DNA from: Rhodococcus marinonascens NBRC 14363
Lineage (GTDB): Bacteria > Actinomycetota > Actinomycetes > Mycobacteriales > Mycobacteriaceae
Reading direction: 5' to 3'
Assembly (NCBI RefSeq): GCF_001894885.1
Contig: NZ_BCXB01000001.1
Span: 372,001-436,000, forward strand
Length of the DNA stretch: 64,000 nucleotides
Shown: piece by piece, positions 15,718-24,097 of the stretch
How the letters are laid out: every line of letters begins with the position of its first letter
Position numbering within the stretch: position 1 is the first letter of the stretch
Made by a program: the position numbers and the translations under genes
Notes under the pieces: model-generated
The model's database searches: none
Seen by the model: the letters and a program-made list of their open reading frames with translations, nothing else
What the model was told of the DNA's origin: nothing

Positions 15718-17028
15718 ATGGCCAGGCAACTGCACTTCAATGCGTTTCTGTTCGGCTGCGGCCACCACGGTGCGTCGTGGCGGCACCCGGCATCGCCGGT
15801 GGAACGACTCGGCGACATCACCTACTACGAAGAACTGGCGCAGACCGCTGAACGAGGTTGCCTCGACGCGGTGTTCTTCGCCGACGGGCACTCGGTCCGC
15901 GACCCTTCCACCGGTTCGTGGTGGTTTTTCGAGCCACTCACCGCGCTGTCGGCGATGGCGCGCGCCACCAAGCGGGTCGGTTTGGTGAGTACGGTGTCCA
16001 CCACGTTCTACACGCCGTTCCACGCAGCCCGGATGCTGGCCTCGCTCGACCACATCAGCGGTGGCCGCGTCGGCTGGAACGTCGTGACGTCGATGTTCGA
16101 CGCCGAGGCACGCAACCACGGTCTCGAGGAGATGCCATCACACGACGAGCGGTACTCACGTGCCGCAGAATTCGTCGACGTGGCTCTGGCCCTGTGGGAT
16201 TCGTGGGAACCGGACGCGCTCGTCCTCGACCGCGACGGGATGTTCGCGGATCCGGCCAAGGTGAATCCGATCCGTCATCAGGGTAATCATTTTCTGGTCG
16301 ACGGGCCGCTGACCGTGCCGCACTCGCCGCAGGGTCGCCCCGTGCTGTTCCAGGCGGGCGCGTCCGATCAGGGCCGCGATCTGGCCGCTCGCTACGCGGA
16401 GGGCATCTACGCCGTCGCCTACGACCTCCCGTCCGCGCAGAGCTACTACGACGACGTGAAACGTCGCATCGGTCAGGCCGGCCGCGACGCCGACGCGGTT
16501 ATTGTCATGCCCGGCCTGGTCACTTACGTCGGATCGACCACCGAGGAGGCCCGCCGCAAGAAGGCGGAACTCGACGCGCTCCTGCCTGTCGAGCAGTCGC
16601 TGGCGCAACTGTCGATGTTCGTCCAGCAGGACTGCAGCGAGTGGGAACTGGACGCGCCGGTTCCAGCGCTCCCGCCGTTGTCGGAGTTCACCGGGCCGCA
16701 GGGTCGGTACGACACGATCCTGCAGATCGTCGAGAAGGACCGGCCCACCGTGCGGGCGCTGCTGGGCACGTTGGCGGCCGGCGGCGGGCACTGCACCATG
16801 ATCGGCACCCCTGAGTCGATAGCCGACGAGATCGAACTGTGGTTTCGCCGCGGGGGGGCCGACGGCTTCAACCTGATGCCTCCGCTGTACCCGAACGGCC
16901 TGGCCGACTTCGTCGACGAGGTGATCCCCGTGCTGCAGAAGCGGGGTCTATTCCGTGCCCGGTACGAGACGAAGACGCTGCGCGACCACCTCCGCGGGCG
17001 CGAGTTGTCGAGTTTCACCAACGATTGA
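15718..17028 (+). CDS. FMN-dependent monooxygenase, NtaA/SnaA/DszA family (bacterial luciferase-like)
   Basis: A 436-residue TIM-barrel flavin monooxygenase of the group that includes nitrilotriacetate monooxygenase NtaA, DszA and pristinamycin SnaA. Typical parts: N-terminal LHFNAFLFGCGHHGASWRHP, LDAVFFADGHSVRDPS, the GRVGWNVVTSMFDAEARNHG segment near residue 120 and ARYAEGIYAVAYDLPSAQSY in the second half. These enzymes need reduced FMN from a separate reductase; none is adjacent. Length fits the family. It is the second gene of the TPP-riboswitch operon, 26 bp after the SDR. The oxidised substrate is unknown; a thiazole, pyrimidine or sulfur-containing thiamine fragment is an inference from the riboswitch alone. 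Confidence 0.88.
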   Translation: MARQLHFNAFLFGCGHHGASWRHPASPVERLGDITYYEELAQTAERGCLDAVFFADGHSVRDPSTGSWWFFEPLTALSAMARATKRVGLVSTVSTTFYTPFHAARMLASLDHISGGRVGWNVVTSMFDAEARNHGLEEMPSHDERYSRAAEFVDVALALWDSWEPDALVLDRDGMFADPAKVNPIRHQGNHFLVDGPLTVPHSPQGRPVLFQAGASDQGRDLAARYAEGIYAVAYDLPSAQSYYDDVKRRIGQAGRDADAVIVMPGLVTYVGSTTEEARRKKAELDALLPVEQSLAQLSMFVQQDCSEWELDAPVPALPPLSEFTGPQGRYDTILQIVEKDRPTVRALLGTLAAGGGHCTMIGTPESIADEIELWFRRGGADGFNLMPPLYPNGLADFVDEVIPVLQKRGLFRARYETKTLRDHLRGRELSSFTND

Positions 17029-17127
17029 CGAGACACGCCACTGCGCTTTGGCGAAGGCCGGGTGTGTCGGAGGCGCCCGTCAAAGTTGATGCTTCGTCCG
17101 TAAACCGGTCGCTGAGGGGCCGTGGCG

Positions 17128-17763
17128 TCAGCTCACCCGCTTGGTGGCGAGAAGATAGGCGTGTTGAGTTCGCTCACCTTCCTCAGCTTCTCGAACGAGA
17201 CGTGCGGTCACGTCAAAACCGGCTTGGTGCAGGAGTTCGGTGATGCGCCCCGGAGACCAGCGATACCCGGGAGCGACTTTATGGTCGAATGGTTGCATCG
17301 TGTTCGGCTCGTCGGCTGCCTGGAACGCGAGCAGAACGTGACCGTCGCGACCGAGCACACGGTAGAACTCGGCGAACTGACCCGGAAGTCGCTGTGGCGG
17401 AGTGTGAATGATCGAGTACCAGGCCAGCACACCACCAAGAGTGCCATCGCATATATCCAGTTCGTCCATCGACCCTTCGGAGAACCGCACCGCTGGATTC
17501 GTCTGACGAGCCAGTCGGATCATTTCCGGCGACAGGTCGACCCCGAACGTATCCAGGCCAAGAGAGAGCAGGTGGCTGGTCAGCCGGCCAGGCCCACAGC
17601 CGAGATCGGCCACCGGCCGTGCTCCATCGGCTTGGACGAGCTCGGCGAACGCGGCAAGCATCGCACGGTCGAGCGGCTTGGAGTCGAGCAAGTGCTGAAA
17701 GCGTGCTGCGTAGATGACGGCAACGTTGTCGTAAGCGTCTCGAACGGTCTGGATATCGGTCAC
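17128..17763 (-). CDS. Class I SAM-dependent methyltransferase
   Basis: About 211 residues. Motif I is VADLGCGPGRLTSHLL (residues about 52-67), followed by the acidic end of strand 2 in TFGVDLSPEMIRLARQ, the post-II strand GTLGGVLAWYSIIHTPP, and the C-terminal GYRWSPGRITELLHQAGFDV that forms the last strands. This is the ubiquinone/menaquinone-methyltransferase-like small-molecule branch. The GTG at 17763 (VTDIQTVRDAYD) is preferred, because family members start shortly before YD-VA--Y; 17799 is possible. The acceptor is unknown. It runs divergently from the clp gene and convergent with the monooxygenase. Confidence 0.82.
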   Translation of the reverse strand: MTDIQTVRDAYDNVAVIYAARFQHLLDSKPLDRAMLAAFAELVQADGARPVADLGCGPGRLTSHLLSLGLDTFGVDLSPEMIRLARQTNPAVRFSEGSMDELDICDGTLGGVLAWYSIIHTPPQRLPGQFAEFYRVLGRDGHVLLAFQAADEPNTMQPFDHKVAPGYRWSPGRITELLHQAGFDVTARLVREAEEGERTQHAYLLATKRVS

Positions 17764-17982
17764 GATTGGACAGTAGATCTGCGGCAGCAACGTTGCCACG
17801 CGATCAACACCGACTTCGCAAATCTGCTCCGGGGCACCGTGTCATACGCGGCTCCTTCGCATCGCGGCCCAGTCGATCCGGCGGCGCATCTCGCTAATCT
17901 TCGGTGCAAATCGACACGGGTAGTCGTCCCTGGGAGAAAGTTTCGGGGAGATCCGGGAATTGATCGGGGACCTGGCATGTTA

Positions 17983-18003
17983 GTTGAGTGAGAAACGCTC
18001 AAC
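17983..18003. promoter_or_regulatory. HAIR-type heat-shock operator (HspR site)
   Basis: GTTGAGT (17983-17989), seven bases, then GCTCAAC (17997-18003). The consensus HspR-associated inverted repeat is CTTGAGT-N7-ACTCAAG; arm identity and the 7-base spacer agree. It lies 20 bp before the ATG of the Clp ATPase gene and therefore over or just after its promoter. HspR with DnaK as corepressor controls dnaK and clpB operons in actinobacteria. No hspR gene is in the window. Confidence 0.75.
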
Positions 18004-18023
18004 TTCCTACAGGAGGCTTCGGA

Positions 18024-20444
18024 ATGCCAGCATTCTTCGGGCCACAGGGCCCCGGTCGTATCGACATCAGCCGTCTCATGAGCCGGTCCACCCAGGAGCT
18101 CATGGCGGGTGCGGCCCGCTTCGCCGCAGGTCGTGGTGACACGGACCTCGATGCACTGCACGTTCTGCGTGTCATGGCAGAACAGGAGCCCGTCAAGTCC
18201 CTGATGCAGCGTGCCGGAGCCGACCCCTCGGCAGTCTCGGACGCTGTCGAACTACGCCTTCCCCAGGGACGGAACTCGTCAGGCTTCGCCGTGCCCGCAC
18301 TGAGCGGCGCGCTCAAGACTGCCCTGCTCGAGGCGCATCAGCTCGGGCGGGCCCTCGGATCCACCTACATCGATCCCGAGCACCTCTTCCTGGCGCTCGC
18401 CGCGGATCACGACCATGCCGCCGGGCGGTTGCTGGAATCCGAGGGCATCACCCCGGAACGCCTGCAGACCGCACTTCAGGGTGGTGCTGTCGAGGAGAAC
18501 CCCGGCAGTGGGACTCCGACGCTGGACAAGTACGGTTTCGATCTCACCGAACGCGCACGCAGCGGAGGTGTCGACCCCGTCATCGGCCGGGCCGACGAGA
18601 TCGAGCAGACCATCGAGATCCTGTCACGCCGCACTAAGAACAACCCCGTTCTGGTCGGTGAAGCCGGCGTCGGCAAGACTGCGATCGTCGAGGGATTGGC
18701 CCAGCGCATCGTCGACGGTGAGGTACCCGACCGGCTGACCGGCAAGCGCGTCGTGCAGCTCGACCTGTCGAGCATGGTGTCGGGTACTCGCTATCGCGGT
18801 GACTTCGAGGAGCGCCTGAACAAGGTGATCGACGAGATTTCCGCCCACTCCGACGAGCTGATCGTCTTCATCGACGAGGTACATTCCATCGCCGGTGCCG
18901 GAGGCGGCGCCGAAGGTGCGATGGATGCGGGCAACATACTCAAGCCGAAGCTGGCCCGCGGCGAGTTGCACATCGTGGGTGCCACCACGCTCGACGAATA
19001 TCGCACCAACATCGAGAAGGACCCAGCGCTCGAACGCAGGTTCCAACCGGTGACGGTGCCGGAGCCGAGTGTCGAGGACGCGGTCGCGATCCTGTCCGGT
19101 CTGCGTGATCGGTACGAGAAGCACCACGGCGTCCGGTACACCGACGAGGCGATCTCCGCCGCCGTCGAGTTGTCGGCCCGCTACATCGGCGACCGCTTCC
19201 TGCCGGACAAGGCGATCGACCTCATCGATCAGGCAGGTGCCCGGCTGGGGCTGCGGATTCCGACCGTCGACATCGAGGCCCTGCAGAAGAAGGTTGAGGA
19301 ACTCGAGCAGGCCAAGGGGCAGGCCGTCGCCGACGAGCAGTACGAGAAGGCGTCGGGGCTGCGCGACGAGATCACGGTCATCCGGGCCCGGATCGGTGGC
19401 AGGGCGGACACGGCAGACACCGCACCCGAGGTGACCGCCGAGCAGATCGCCGAGGTCGTGTCGCGTGCCACGGGAATTCCGGCCAGCCAGATGACCGAGG
19501 AGGAGAAGGAGCGCCTGCGCCGCCTCGAGGACGAACTGCATCGCCGCGTCGTCGGCCAGGACGATGCGGTGAAGGCGATCGCCCGGGCGGTCCGGCGCAG
19601 CCGCACCGGCATGAACGATCCGGACCGTCCCGTGGGTAGCTTCCTATTTCTCGGGCCGACCGGTGTCGGAAAGACTGAACTCGCTAAGGCCTTGGCCGCC
19701 ACGTTGTTCGGTGACGAGAGCAAGATGCTGCGGCTCGACATGAGCGAGTTCGGCGAACGACACACGGTCAGCCGACTCGTCGGGGCTCCCCCCGGCTACG
19801 TCGGGTATGGGGAGGCTGGACAGCTCACCGAACAGGTTCGGCGGAACCCGTACTCGGTGATCCTGCTCGACGAGATCGAGAAGGCACACCCCGACGTGTT
19901 CAACACGCTGCTGCAAGTGCTCGACGACGGTCGGCTCACGGACGGTCAGGGTCGGACGGTGGACTTCAAGAACACCGTCCTGATCATGACCAGCAACCTC
20001 GGGTCCGACATCATCTCCAGCAAGTCGGGTGCCCTGGGCTTCATCACCGGTGACGCCGAGGCTTCCGAGAGGCCGCTGCGGGACAGGGTGATGGGTCGCC
20101 TGCGCGAATCGATGCGGCCGGAGTTCCTCAACCGGATCGACGAGATCGTGATCTTCCGCAAGCTCGACTCCGATCAGCTGCACCGGATCACCGATCTTCT
20201 ATTGAACGACAGCCGGAAGAGGTTGCAGTCCAAGGGTATCGAGATCTCGTTCAGCGACGCCGCCGTCGATTGGATAGCTGGGCACGGGCATCAACCCGAG
20301 TTCGGGGCGCGTCCGCTGCGCCGCTCGATCCAGCGGGCTGTAGACGACAGGATCGCCGATCTACTGCTCGACGACCTCCTCGTCGAGGGTGGCAGCGTGG
20401 CGGTCGGAGTGTCCGACGACGAGTTGGATCTCGTGGTCGACTGA
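18024..20444 (+). CDS. ClpC/ClpB-type AAA+ unfoldase, heat-shock regulated
   Basis: An 806-residue Hsp100 with two AAA+ modules. An N-domain precedes residue about 170; NBD1 has GEAGVGKTAIVEGLAQRIVD and LIVFIDEVHSIAGAGGGAEG; the short middle region carries a UVR-like VADEQYEKASGLRDE helix, as in ClpC, not the long coiled-coil propeller of true ClpB; NBD2 has LGPTGVGKTELAKALAATLF and VILLDEIEKAHPDVFNTLLQ. The ATG at 18024 follows AGGAGG by seven bases. The start of the protein (MPAFFGPQGPGRIDISRLMS) differs from the essential ClpC1. Together with the HAIR element this suggests a second, stress-specific ClpC paralogue; whether it docks ClpP is not settled by sequence. Confidence 0.88.
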   Translation: MPAFFGPQGPGRIDISRLMSRSTQELMAGAARFAAGRGDTDLDALHVLRVMAEQEPVKSLMQRAGADPSAVSDAVELRLPQGRNSSGFAVPALSGALKTALLEAHQLGRALGSTYIDPEHLFLALAADHDHAAGRLLESEGITPERLQTALQGGAVEENPGSGTPTLDKYGFDLTERARSGGVDPVIGRADEIEQTIEILSRRTKNNPVLVGEAGVGKTAIVEGLAQRIVDGEVPDRLTGKRVVQLDLSSMVSGTRYRGDFEERLNKVIDEISAHSDELIVFIDEVHSIAGAGGGAEGAMDAGNILKPKLARGELHIVGATTLDEYRTNIEKDPALERRFQPVTVPEPSVEDAVAILSGLRDRYEKHHGVRYTDEAISAAVELSARYIGDRFLPDKAIDLIDQAGARLGLRIPTVDIEALQKKVEELEQAKGQAVADEQYEKASGLRDEITVIRARIGGRADTADTAPEVTAEQIAEVVSRATGIPASQMTEEEKERLRRLEDELHRRVVGQDDAVKAIARAVRRSRTGMNDPDRPVGSFLFLGPTGVGKTELAKALAATLFGDESKMLRLDMSEFGERHTVSRLVGAPPGYVGYGEAGQLTEQVRRNPYSVILLDEIEKAHPDVFNTLLQVLDDGRLTDGQGRTVDFKNTVLIMTSNLGSDIISSKSGALGFITGDAEASERPLRDRVMGRLRESMRPEFLNRIDEIVIFRKLDSDQLHRITDLLLNDSRKRLQSKGIEISFSDAAVDWIAGHGHQPEFGARPLRRSIQRAVDDRIADLLLDDLLVEGGSVAVGVSDDELDLVVD

Positions 20445-20465
20445 ACCCGGCGCGAGTGGCACAGC

Positions 20466-20600
20466 GCGCCCCGGCACGCTGTGCCGCTCGCATGCGCGGG
20501 GCGCGTCGCGTCCTTGGTCGATCAACCGGTCACGTTGACTGTCGAGACTGGCCCGAACAGCTACGTCTCGGGCGACAAAGACGATTGTCTGGTCTGTACT
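20466..20600 (+). pseudogene. Decayed copy of the hairpin plus 5' region of the gene at 26430
   Basis: The block starts with a hairpin (GCGCCCCG 20466-20473, CGGGGCGC 20497-20504), identical in plan to 26327-26365. It continues with TTGGTCGATCAACCGGTCAC and the codons for SLVDQPVTLTVETGPNSYVS, clearly homologous to SLVDQPVALIVELGPNTYIS of the intact gene. Relative to that copy, about 145 bp between the hairpin and codon 27 are missing, and the homology fades near 20600. It is a truncated duplicate, not a gene. Confidence 0.75.
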
Positions 20601-22096
20601 CATGAACCGGTCTTCTCCTTCGTTTCGAGGTTGTTGTTCCATGGGTCAGTGGTCAAGCGCAGCCGAGACGGGATGATCGGGACAACCAGCATGACGATGA
20701 TCAGCAGGACGATGATCCATAGCAGGCTCGTCTGGAAGGCCGAGGTGTAGGAACTGTTCAGGCTGTCCTTTGCGTGGTTGTCCAGGACTGCGAAGAACGC
20801 GAAGGACGTCAATGCAATGCCGACTGCCAGACCCACCTGGTTCAGGGTGTTGAAGACTCCCGAAACCGATCCGGCGTCTTCCGAATCCACCTCGGTCAGA
20901 ACGAGATCGGCAAGGGGCGAGACGATTGTGCCCATACCCAGTCCCATTACGACCAGCGGGGCGACCATAATCGTCGAGCTCATGTCGGTTTCCTCGGTCA
21001 GTACGAGGAACAGAACTGCACCCGCAAGCATGAGCGCCGTGCCGATGAAGAGAGTCCCACGTCCGAGTTTTGGAGCCAGTATCTGGATTGCGAGCCAGGA
21101 AGAGATTGCTGCAGCAATCGCGAATGCGAGCCCTGTCGTTGCGGCACGGATCGGTGACCAACTGAGACCTGTCTGCATGTACATGGTCCAGGTGAGGAAG
21201 AACATCCCCGAAGCTGTGGCAAAGAATATCTGGACCGCAAATCCACCAGATGTCGATCGCTGCTTGAAAATTCGTGGTGATATGAGTGGCGTCTTGCCGA
21301 CACGTTCGAACGCGATCTGGCGGTAGACGGCCGCGGCTCCGACGACGACGGCCAGCGCCATCATCAACCAGCACCACACCGGCCATCCCTCTTCGCGTCC
21401 GACAGTGATCGGGAAGAGGAGCAGAAACAGCGTTGCGGCGAACCCGGTGGCGCCTAGTACGTCGAGTCCCTGTGAGCCCTGGTTCGTGGACTCCTCGAGG
21501 AAGCGCATTCCGAGAACGAATCCGAGTACACCGACGAAGACATTCACCAAGAAGATGGGCCGCCAATCCGTGCCTGCTATGTCGAGCTCGATCAGGGTGG
21601 CGCCTATGAGCTGGCCCAGGACGGTTGCAAGTCCGATGGTGGCGCCGTACATCCCAAATGCCTTTGCCCTTTCCTCCTTTTCGAAGGTGACGTTGATGAT
21701 CGACAAGACTTGGGGGACCATCAGGCCGGCACCCATACCCTGTACGACCCTGGCTCCGATGAGTAGACCTGCATCCGGTGCGAGTCCTGCGAGTAGTGAG
21801 GAGAGGGTGAAGATTGCGATACCCACGATGAAGACGCGTTTTCGTCCGTAGATGTCGCCCAACCTGCCGCCGATGATCATGGTAGCTGCGAAGGTCACGG
21901 AGTAGCCTCCCGTGATCCATTGAAGACCCGCAGGCGAAGGGCTGAGATCGGCTGAGATGTACGGCAAGGCGACGTTCACGATCGTGACATCGGCGAGATC
22001 CATGAATGCTGCCGCAAGAATGATCGCCAGGCCGAACCATTTGGTCCGATCCTGAACTGCTGGTGCTTCTTTCAGTACCTCCGCAGTCTGGTGCAC
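20600..22096 (-). CDS. MFS multidrug transporter, DHA2 (EmrB/QacA) family
   Basis: A 498-residue proton-driven drug exporter with about 14 membrane segments. Landmarks: ADVTIVNVALPYISADL at the end of TM1 (motif D1), GGRLGDIYGRKRVFIVG (motif A, loop 2-3), GARVVQGMGAGLMVPQVLSI (motif B) and GATIGLATVLGQLIGATLIE (motif C). The short charged C-terminus ends KEKTGS. It may be expressed with, or be functionally linked to, the MDR oxidoreductase gene 304 bp upstream on the same strand. Substrate unknown. Confidence 0.9.
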   Translation of the reverse strand: MHQTAEVLKEAPAVQDRTKWFGLAIILAAAFMDLADVTIVNVALPYISADLSPSPAGLQWITGGYSVTFAATMIIGGRLGDIYGRKRVFIVGIAIFTLSSLLAGLAPDAGLLIGARVVQGMGAGLMVPQVLSIINVTFEKEERAKAFGMYGATIGLATVLGQLIGATLIELDIAGTDWRPIFLVNVFVGVLGFVLGMRFLEESTNQGSQGLDVLGATGFAATLFLLLFPITVGREEGWPVWCWLMMALAVVVGAAAVYRQIAFERVGKTPLISPRIFKQRSTSGGFAVQIFFATASGMFFLTWTMYMQTGLSWSPIRAATTGLAFAIAAAISSWLAIQILAPKLGRGTLFIGTALMLAGAVLFLVLTEETDMSSTIMVAPLVVMGLGMGTIVSPLADLVLTEVDSEDAGSVSGVFNTLNQVGLAVGIALTSFAFFAVLDNHAKDSLNSSYTSAFQTSLLWIIVLLIIVMLVVPIIPSRLRLTTDPWNNNLETKEKTGS

Positions 22097-22400
22097 GATG
22101 TTGCCCTCACAGTCTTGCTATTGGATTCGGGTGGCGCTCTGCGTCGATGTCACCGACTCGAGCAAGTTGTTCTCGGCGTCGCACACCGTGGAGGTGCAGG
22201 TTGACGTGTAGCTGTTCTGTCCCGTAAGAGTGGCTGCGTAGTCGATATCGCGATCCGACCGAGATTCTCGCCGTCGGCGCTCAGTACTTTCCGTATGCGG
22301 ACATGCCTGATGCTTGACCGGTGGCTCCAGTGCCTGTGCAGCGCTGCTGCACAGGCAAGCTCGAGGGTTGCTCGAACCAATGCGGCCACTTTCGAGTCGG
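22097..22400. other. Intergenic stretch with one strong hairpin
   Basis: The 304 bases hold the promoter side of the MFS gene and the end of the MDR gene transcript. Apart from the hairpin at 22331-22357 no gene, tRNA or palindromic operator was recognised. Confidence 0.4.
22331..22357 (-). terminator. Hairpin terminator downstream of the MDR oxidoreductase gene
   Basis: A perfect 12-bp stem, TGCCTGTGCAGC (22331-22342) and GCTGCACAGGCA (22346-22357) with a 3-base loop, lies 43 bp past the stop of the minus-strand gene at 22401. There is no T-run, which is common for actinobacterial terminators. Confidence 0.6.
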
Positions 22401-23432
22401 TTACGAGTGCTCGATTTCGAGTGCGACGTTGCCGCGGTACTTGCCGCTGATGAGATCCTTCAGTGCTGTCGGGGCGTCCGTGAGGGGACCCTTCAAACCG
22501 GTATGTGGGAAGACCAGCTTCCCTTCCGAGAGCCACATTCCGAAATGAGTCGCCCAGTTCTGAATCTGCTCCGGCGTGTGATACGTGGCGAACGGAAAGA
22601 TACTAAGATTCTTGGTGATTGCGGTCATCAGGTTCAGCCGAGGCCAATCGCCTGCGTCCTTGGATACCTGGCTCGACAGTGCGCCGCACAATGCAAAGCG
22701 TGCGTTCGGCTTCGCCGCGCGGATCGCTGCTTCGAACTGATCCCCGCCCACGTTGTCGAAGAAGACATCGATGCCGTCCGGAGCGAACGACTTGATGTTC
22801 TGGACCAAATCTCCGGTCTTGTAGTTGAAGGCTCCATCGAAATGCAGGTCTTCCACCAGATAGCGAACCTTCTCGTCTGTACCTGCGCTGCCGATAACCT
22901 TGGCGGCGCCGCGGATCTTCGCAATCTGGCCTGCAAGGGACCCCACGCCTCCGGCCGCGCCGGACACGTAGACGACATCTCCCGGTCCGGTCTTGGCGAC
23001 ATCGGCCATTCCGTAGTAGGCGGTGATGCCTTGGTTCAGATAGTAGGCGGGACTGGGGACGACATTCCGATCGAGCTTGGTCAGCTTCTCCGCCTTGGCA
23101 ACCTGGTACTCGCTCCAGCCGGTGAATGCGAAGACCAAGTCGCCTTCCTCGAAGTCCACAGATCGCGACTCGAGCACCGTTCCGACAACGGCACCACCCA
23201 CTGTGTCGTCCAGCTGGTACGGGGGCATCGGGATCTCTGGATCGGCACGCATGAGGTCGGTGAACGCCGTCACCACCTGGACGAAGTCGATGCGGACGAA
23301 TACCTCGTCGTCCCCGAGGTTCTTGGTTTCGACAGTGCTGACTTTGAACTGACTGTCCTCCACTCCTCCGACGAGATGCTCGGCGAGAGCAATACGCTCG
23401 TACTCTTTCGGGATTGCTGGGGCGGTTGCCAT
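22401..23432 (-). CDS. Zinc-free MDR-family NADP-dependent oxidoreductase (PTGR/CurA-like)
   Basis: A 343-residue medium-chain reductase. The Rossmann motif is VYVSGAAGGVGSLAGQIAKI (AAGAVGS-type), followed by IDVFFDNVGGDQFEAAIR, the FDNVGG signature of leukotriene/prostaglandin-reductase-like and curcumin-reductase enzymes. No structural zinc cysteines are present. The N-terminus ALAEHLVGGVEDSQF is slightly unlike the usual R---G-P----F start. The family reduces C=C bonds of alpha,beta-unsaturated ketones or aldehydes with NADPH. It lies within the accessory block beside a drug transporter, suggesting detoxification. The divergent upstream region leads to PKS remnants. Confidence 0.88.
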   Translation of the reverse strand: MATAPAIPKEYERIALAEHLVGGVEDSQFKVSTVETKNLGDDEVFVRIDFVQVVTAFTDLMRADPEIPMPPYQLDDTVGGAVVGTVLESRSVDFEEGDLVFAFTGWSEYQVAKAEKLTKLDRNVVPSPAYYLNQGITAYYGMADVAKTGPGDVVYVSGAAGGVGSLAGQIAKIRGAAKVIGSAGTDEKVRYLVEDLHFDGAFNYKTGDLVQNIKSFAPDGIDVFFDNVGGDQFEAAIRAAKPNARFALCGALSSQVSKDAGDWPRLNLMTAITKNLSIFPFATYHTPEQIQNWATHFGMWLSEGKLVFPHTGLKGPLTDAPTALKDLISGKYRGNVALEIEHS

Positions 23433-23579
23433 GGCAGTGTCCTTTCGTAAGGAATCGGTACAACTGCAAAGTTAGGACGGCAGTAGGTCTCTCAATGCCC
23501 TATATGAACTCGATCACATCCCGTTCCTGCAACATCGCGTGATTTCGACTGTGCAATAGGCCTACACCGCAAGCCGTGA

Positions 23580-23862
23580 GGCCTGTGATCGGCCATAGAC
23601 TCGTCCGCGCACGCGCTCGAGTTCAGCCAGACTGTCCGCGCACTGCCTCAAAATCGACAGGATCAGCGGGTTGCCTTTGCTGCCAAGGGTTCCGAGGCTC
23701 GCGCGTCGTGCGATCATGGACACCGTCGTACCAGGACCGATCGCGACGATGCAATCGATTCCCGGTTCCGCTACCATATTTCGAATTGCGTCCCAACACT
23801 TTACGGGCCGCGCAAGATGATCTGCCCAGTCGTGCCGATGGCGTCGGAAGTTCTCGACCGCC
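23580..23862 (-). pseudogene. Acyltransferase (malonyl-CoA:ACP-transacylase-like) domain fragment
   Basis: About 95 codons on the minus strand read WADHLARPVKCWDAIRNMVA and then GIDCIVAIGPGTTVSMIARR. The 'HL--PV-W-(D/E)-I' and 'EIGPG--L' features recur in FabD and PKS acyltransferase domains, here as AIGPGTT. There is no active-site GHS-GE part, so only the C-terminal third remains. It abuts, head to head, a PKS carrier-protein fragment on the other strand. The identification rests on weak similarity. Confidence 0.45.
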
Positions 23863-23864
23863 AC

Positions 23865-24030
23865 AGTCTGTTGACCGACGAACGCTTTCGAGACGCTGGA
23901 TTCGACTCACTCACCAGCCTCGAACTCCGAAACCACCGCGCGACCTATCCGGGTCGGAAGTTGCCACTTGCGATCGTGTTCGACAACCTCACCCCGAGGT
24001 TGCTGGCCGCAACTTTGTCCAGCGAAAGAA
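23865..24030 (+). pseudogene. Polyketide-synthase acyl carrier protein domain fragment
   Basis: The plus-strand frame reads DERFRDAGFDSLTSLELRNH and then LPLAIVFDNLTPRLLAATLS, matching the phosphopantetheine-binding domain of modular PKSs, with the Ser of GFDSL that would carry the prosthetic group and the 'P---VFD-PTP--LA--L' end. No other PKS domain is in the same frame, so this is a scrap of a lost or rearranged synthase, joined at about 23865 to the oppositely oriented acyltransferase scrap. Confidence 0.65.
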
Positions 24031-24049
24031 CGGCAAATTTTCCTACATT

Positions 24050-24084
24050 CCTCCTAATAGGACAGTCTGTGTCCTATTAGGAGG
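24050..24084. promoter_or_regulatory. Perfect inverted repeat, 14-bp arms, over the WYL-gene leader
   Basis: CCTCCTAATAGGAC (24050-24063), spacer AGTCTGT, then GTCCTATTAGGAGG (24071-24084). The arms are exactly complementary. The right arm ends in AGGAGG, the likely ribosome site of the regulator gene starting at 24098. As DNA it is a good operator for a dimeric autoregulator; as RNA it would form a 14-bp stem that masks the ribosome site. The sequence is AT-rich in its middle, unlike its surroundings. Confidence 0.75.
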
Positions 24085-24097
24085 GTATGACTGGGAC

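Noticed and set aside
20466-20504. A simple terminator for the Clp gene
   Set aside because: The same hairpin occurs before the intact gene at 26430, so it is better explained as part of a duplicated segment, though it may also terminate transcription.
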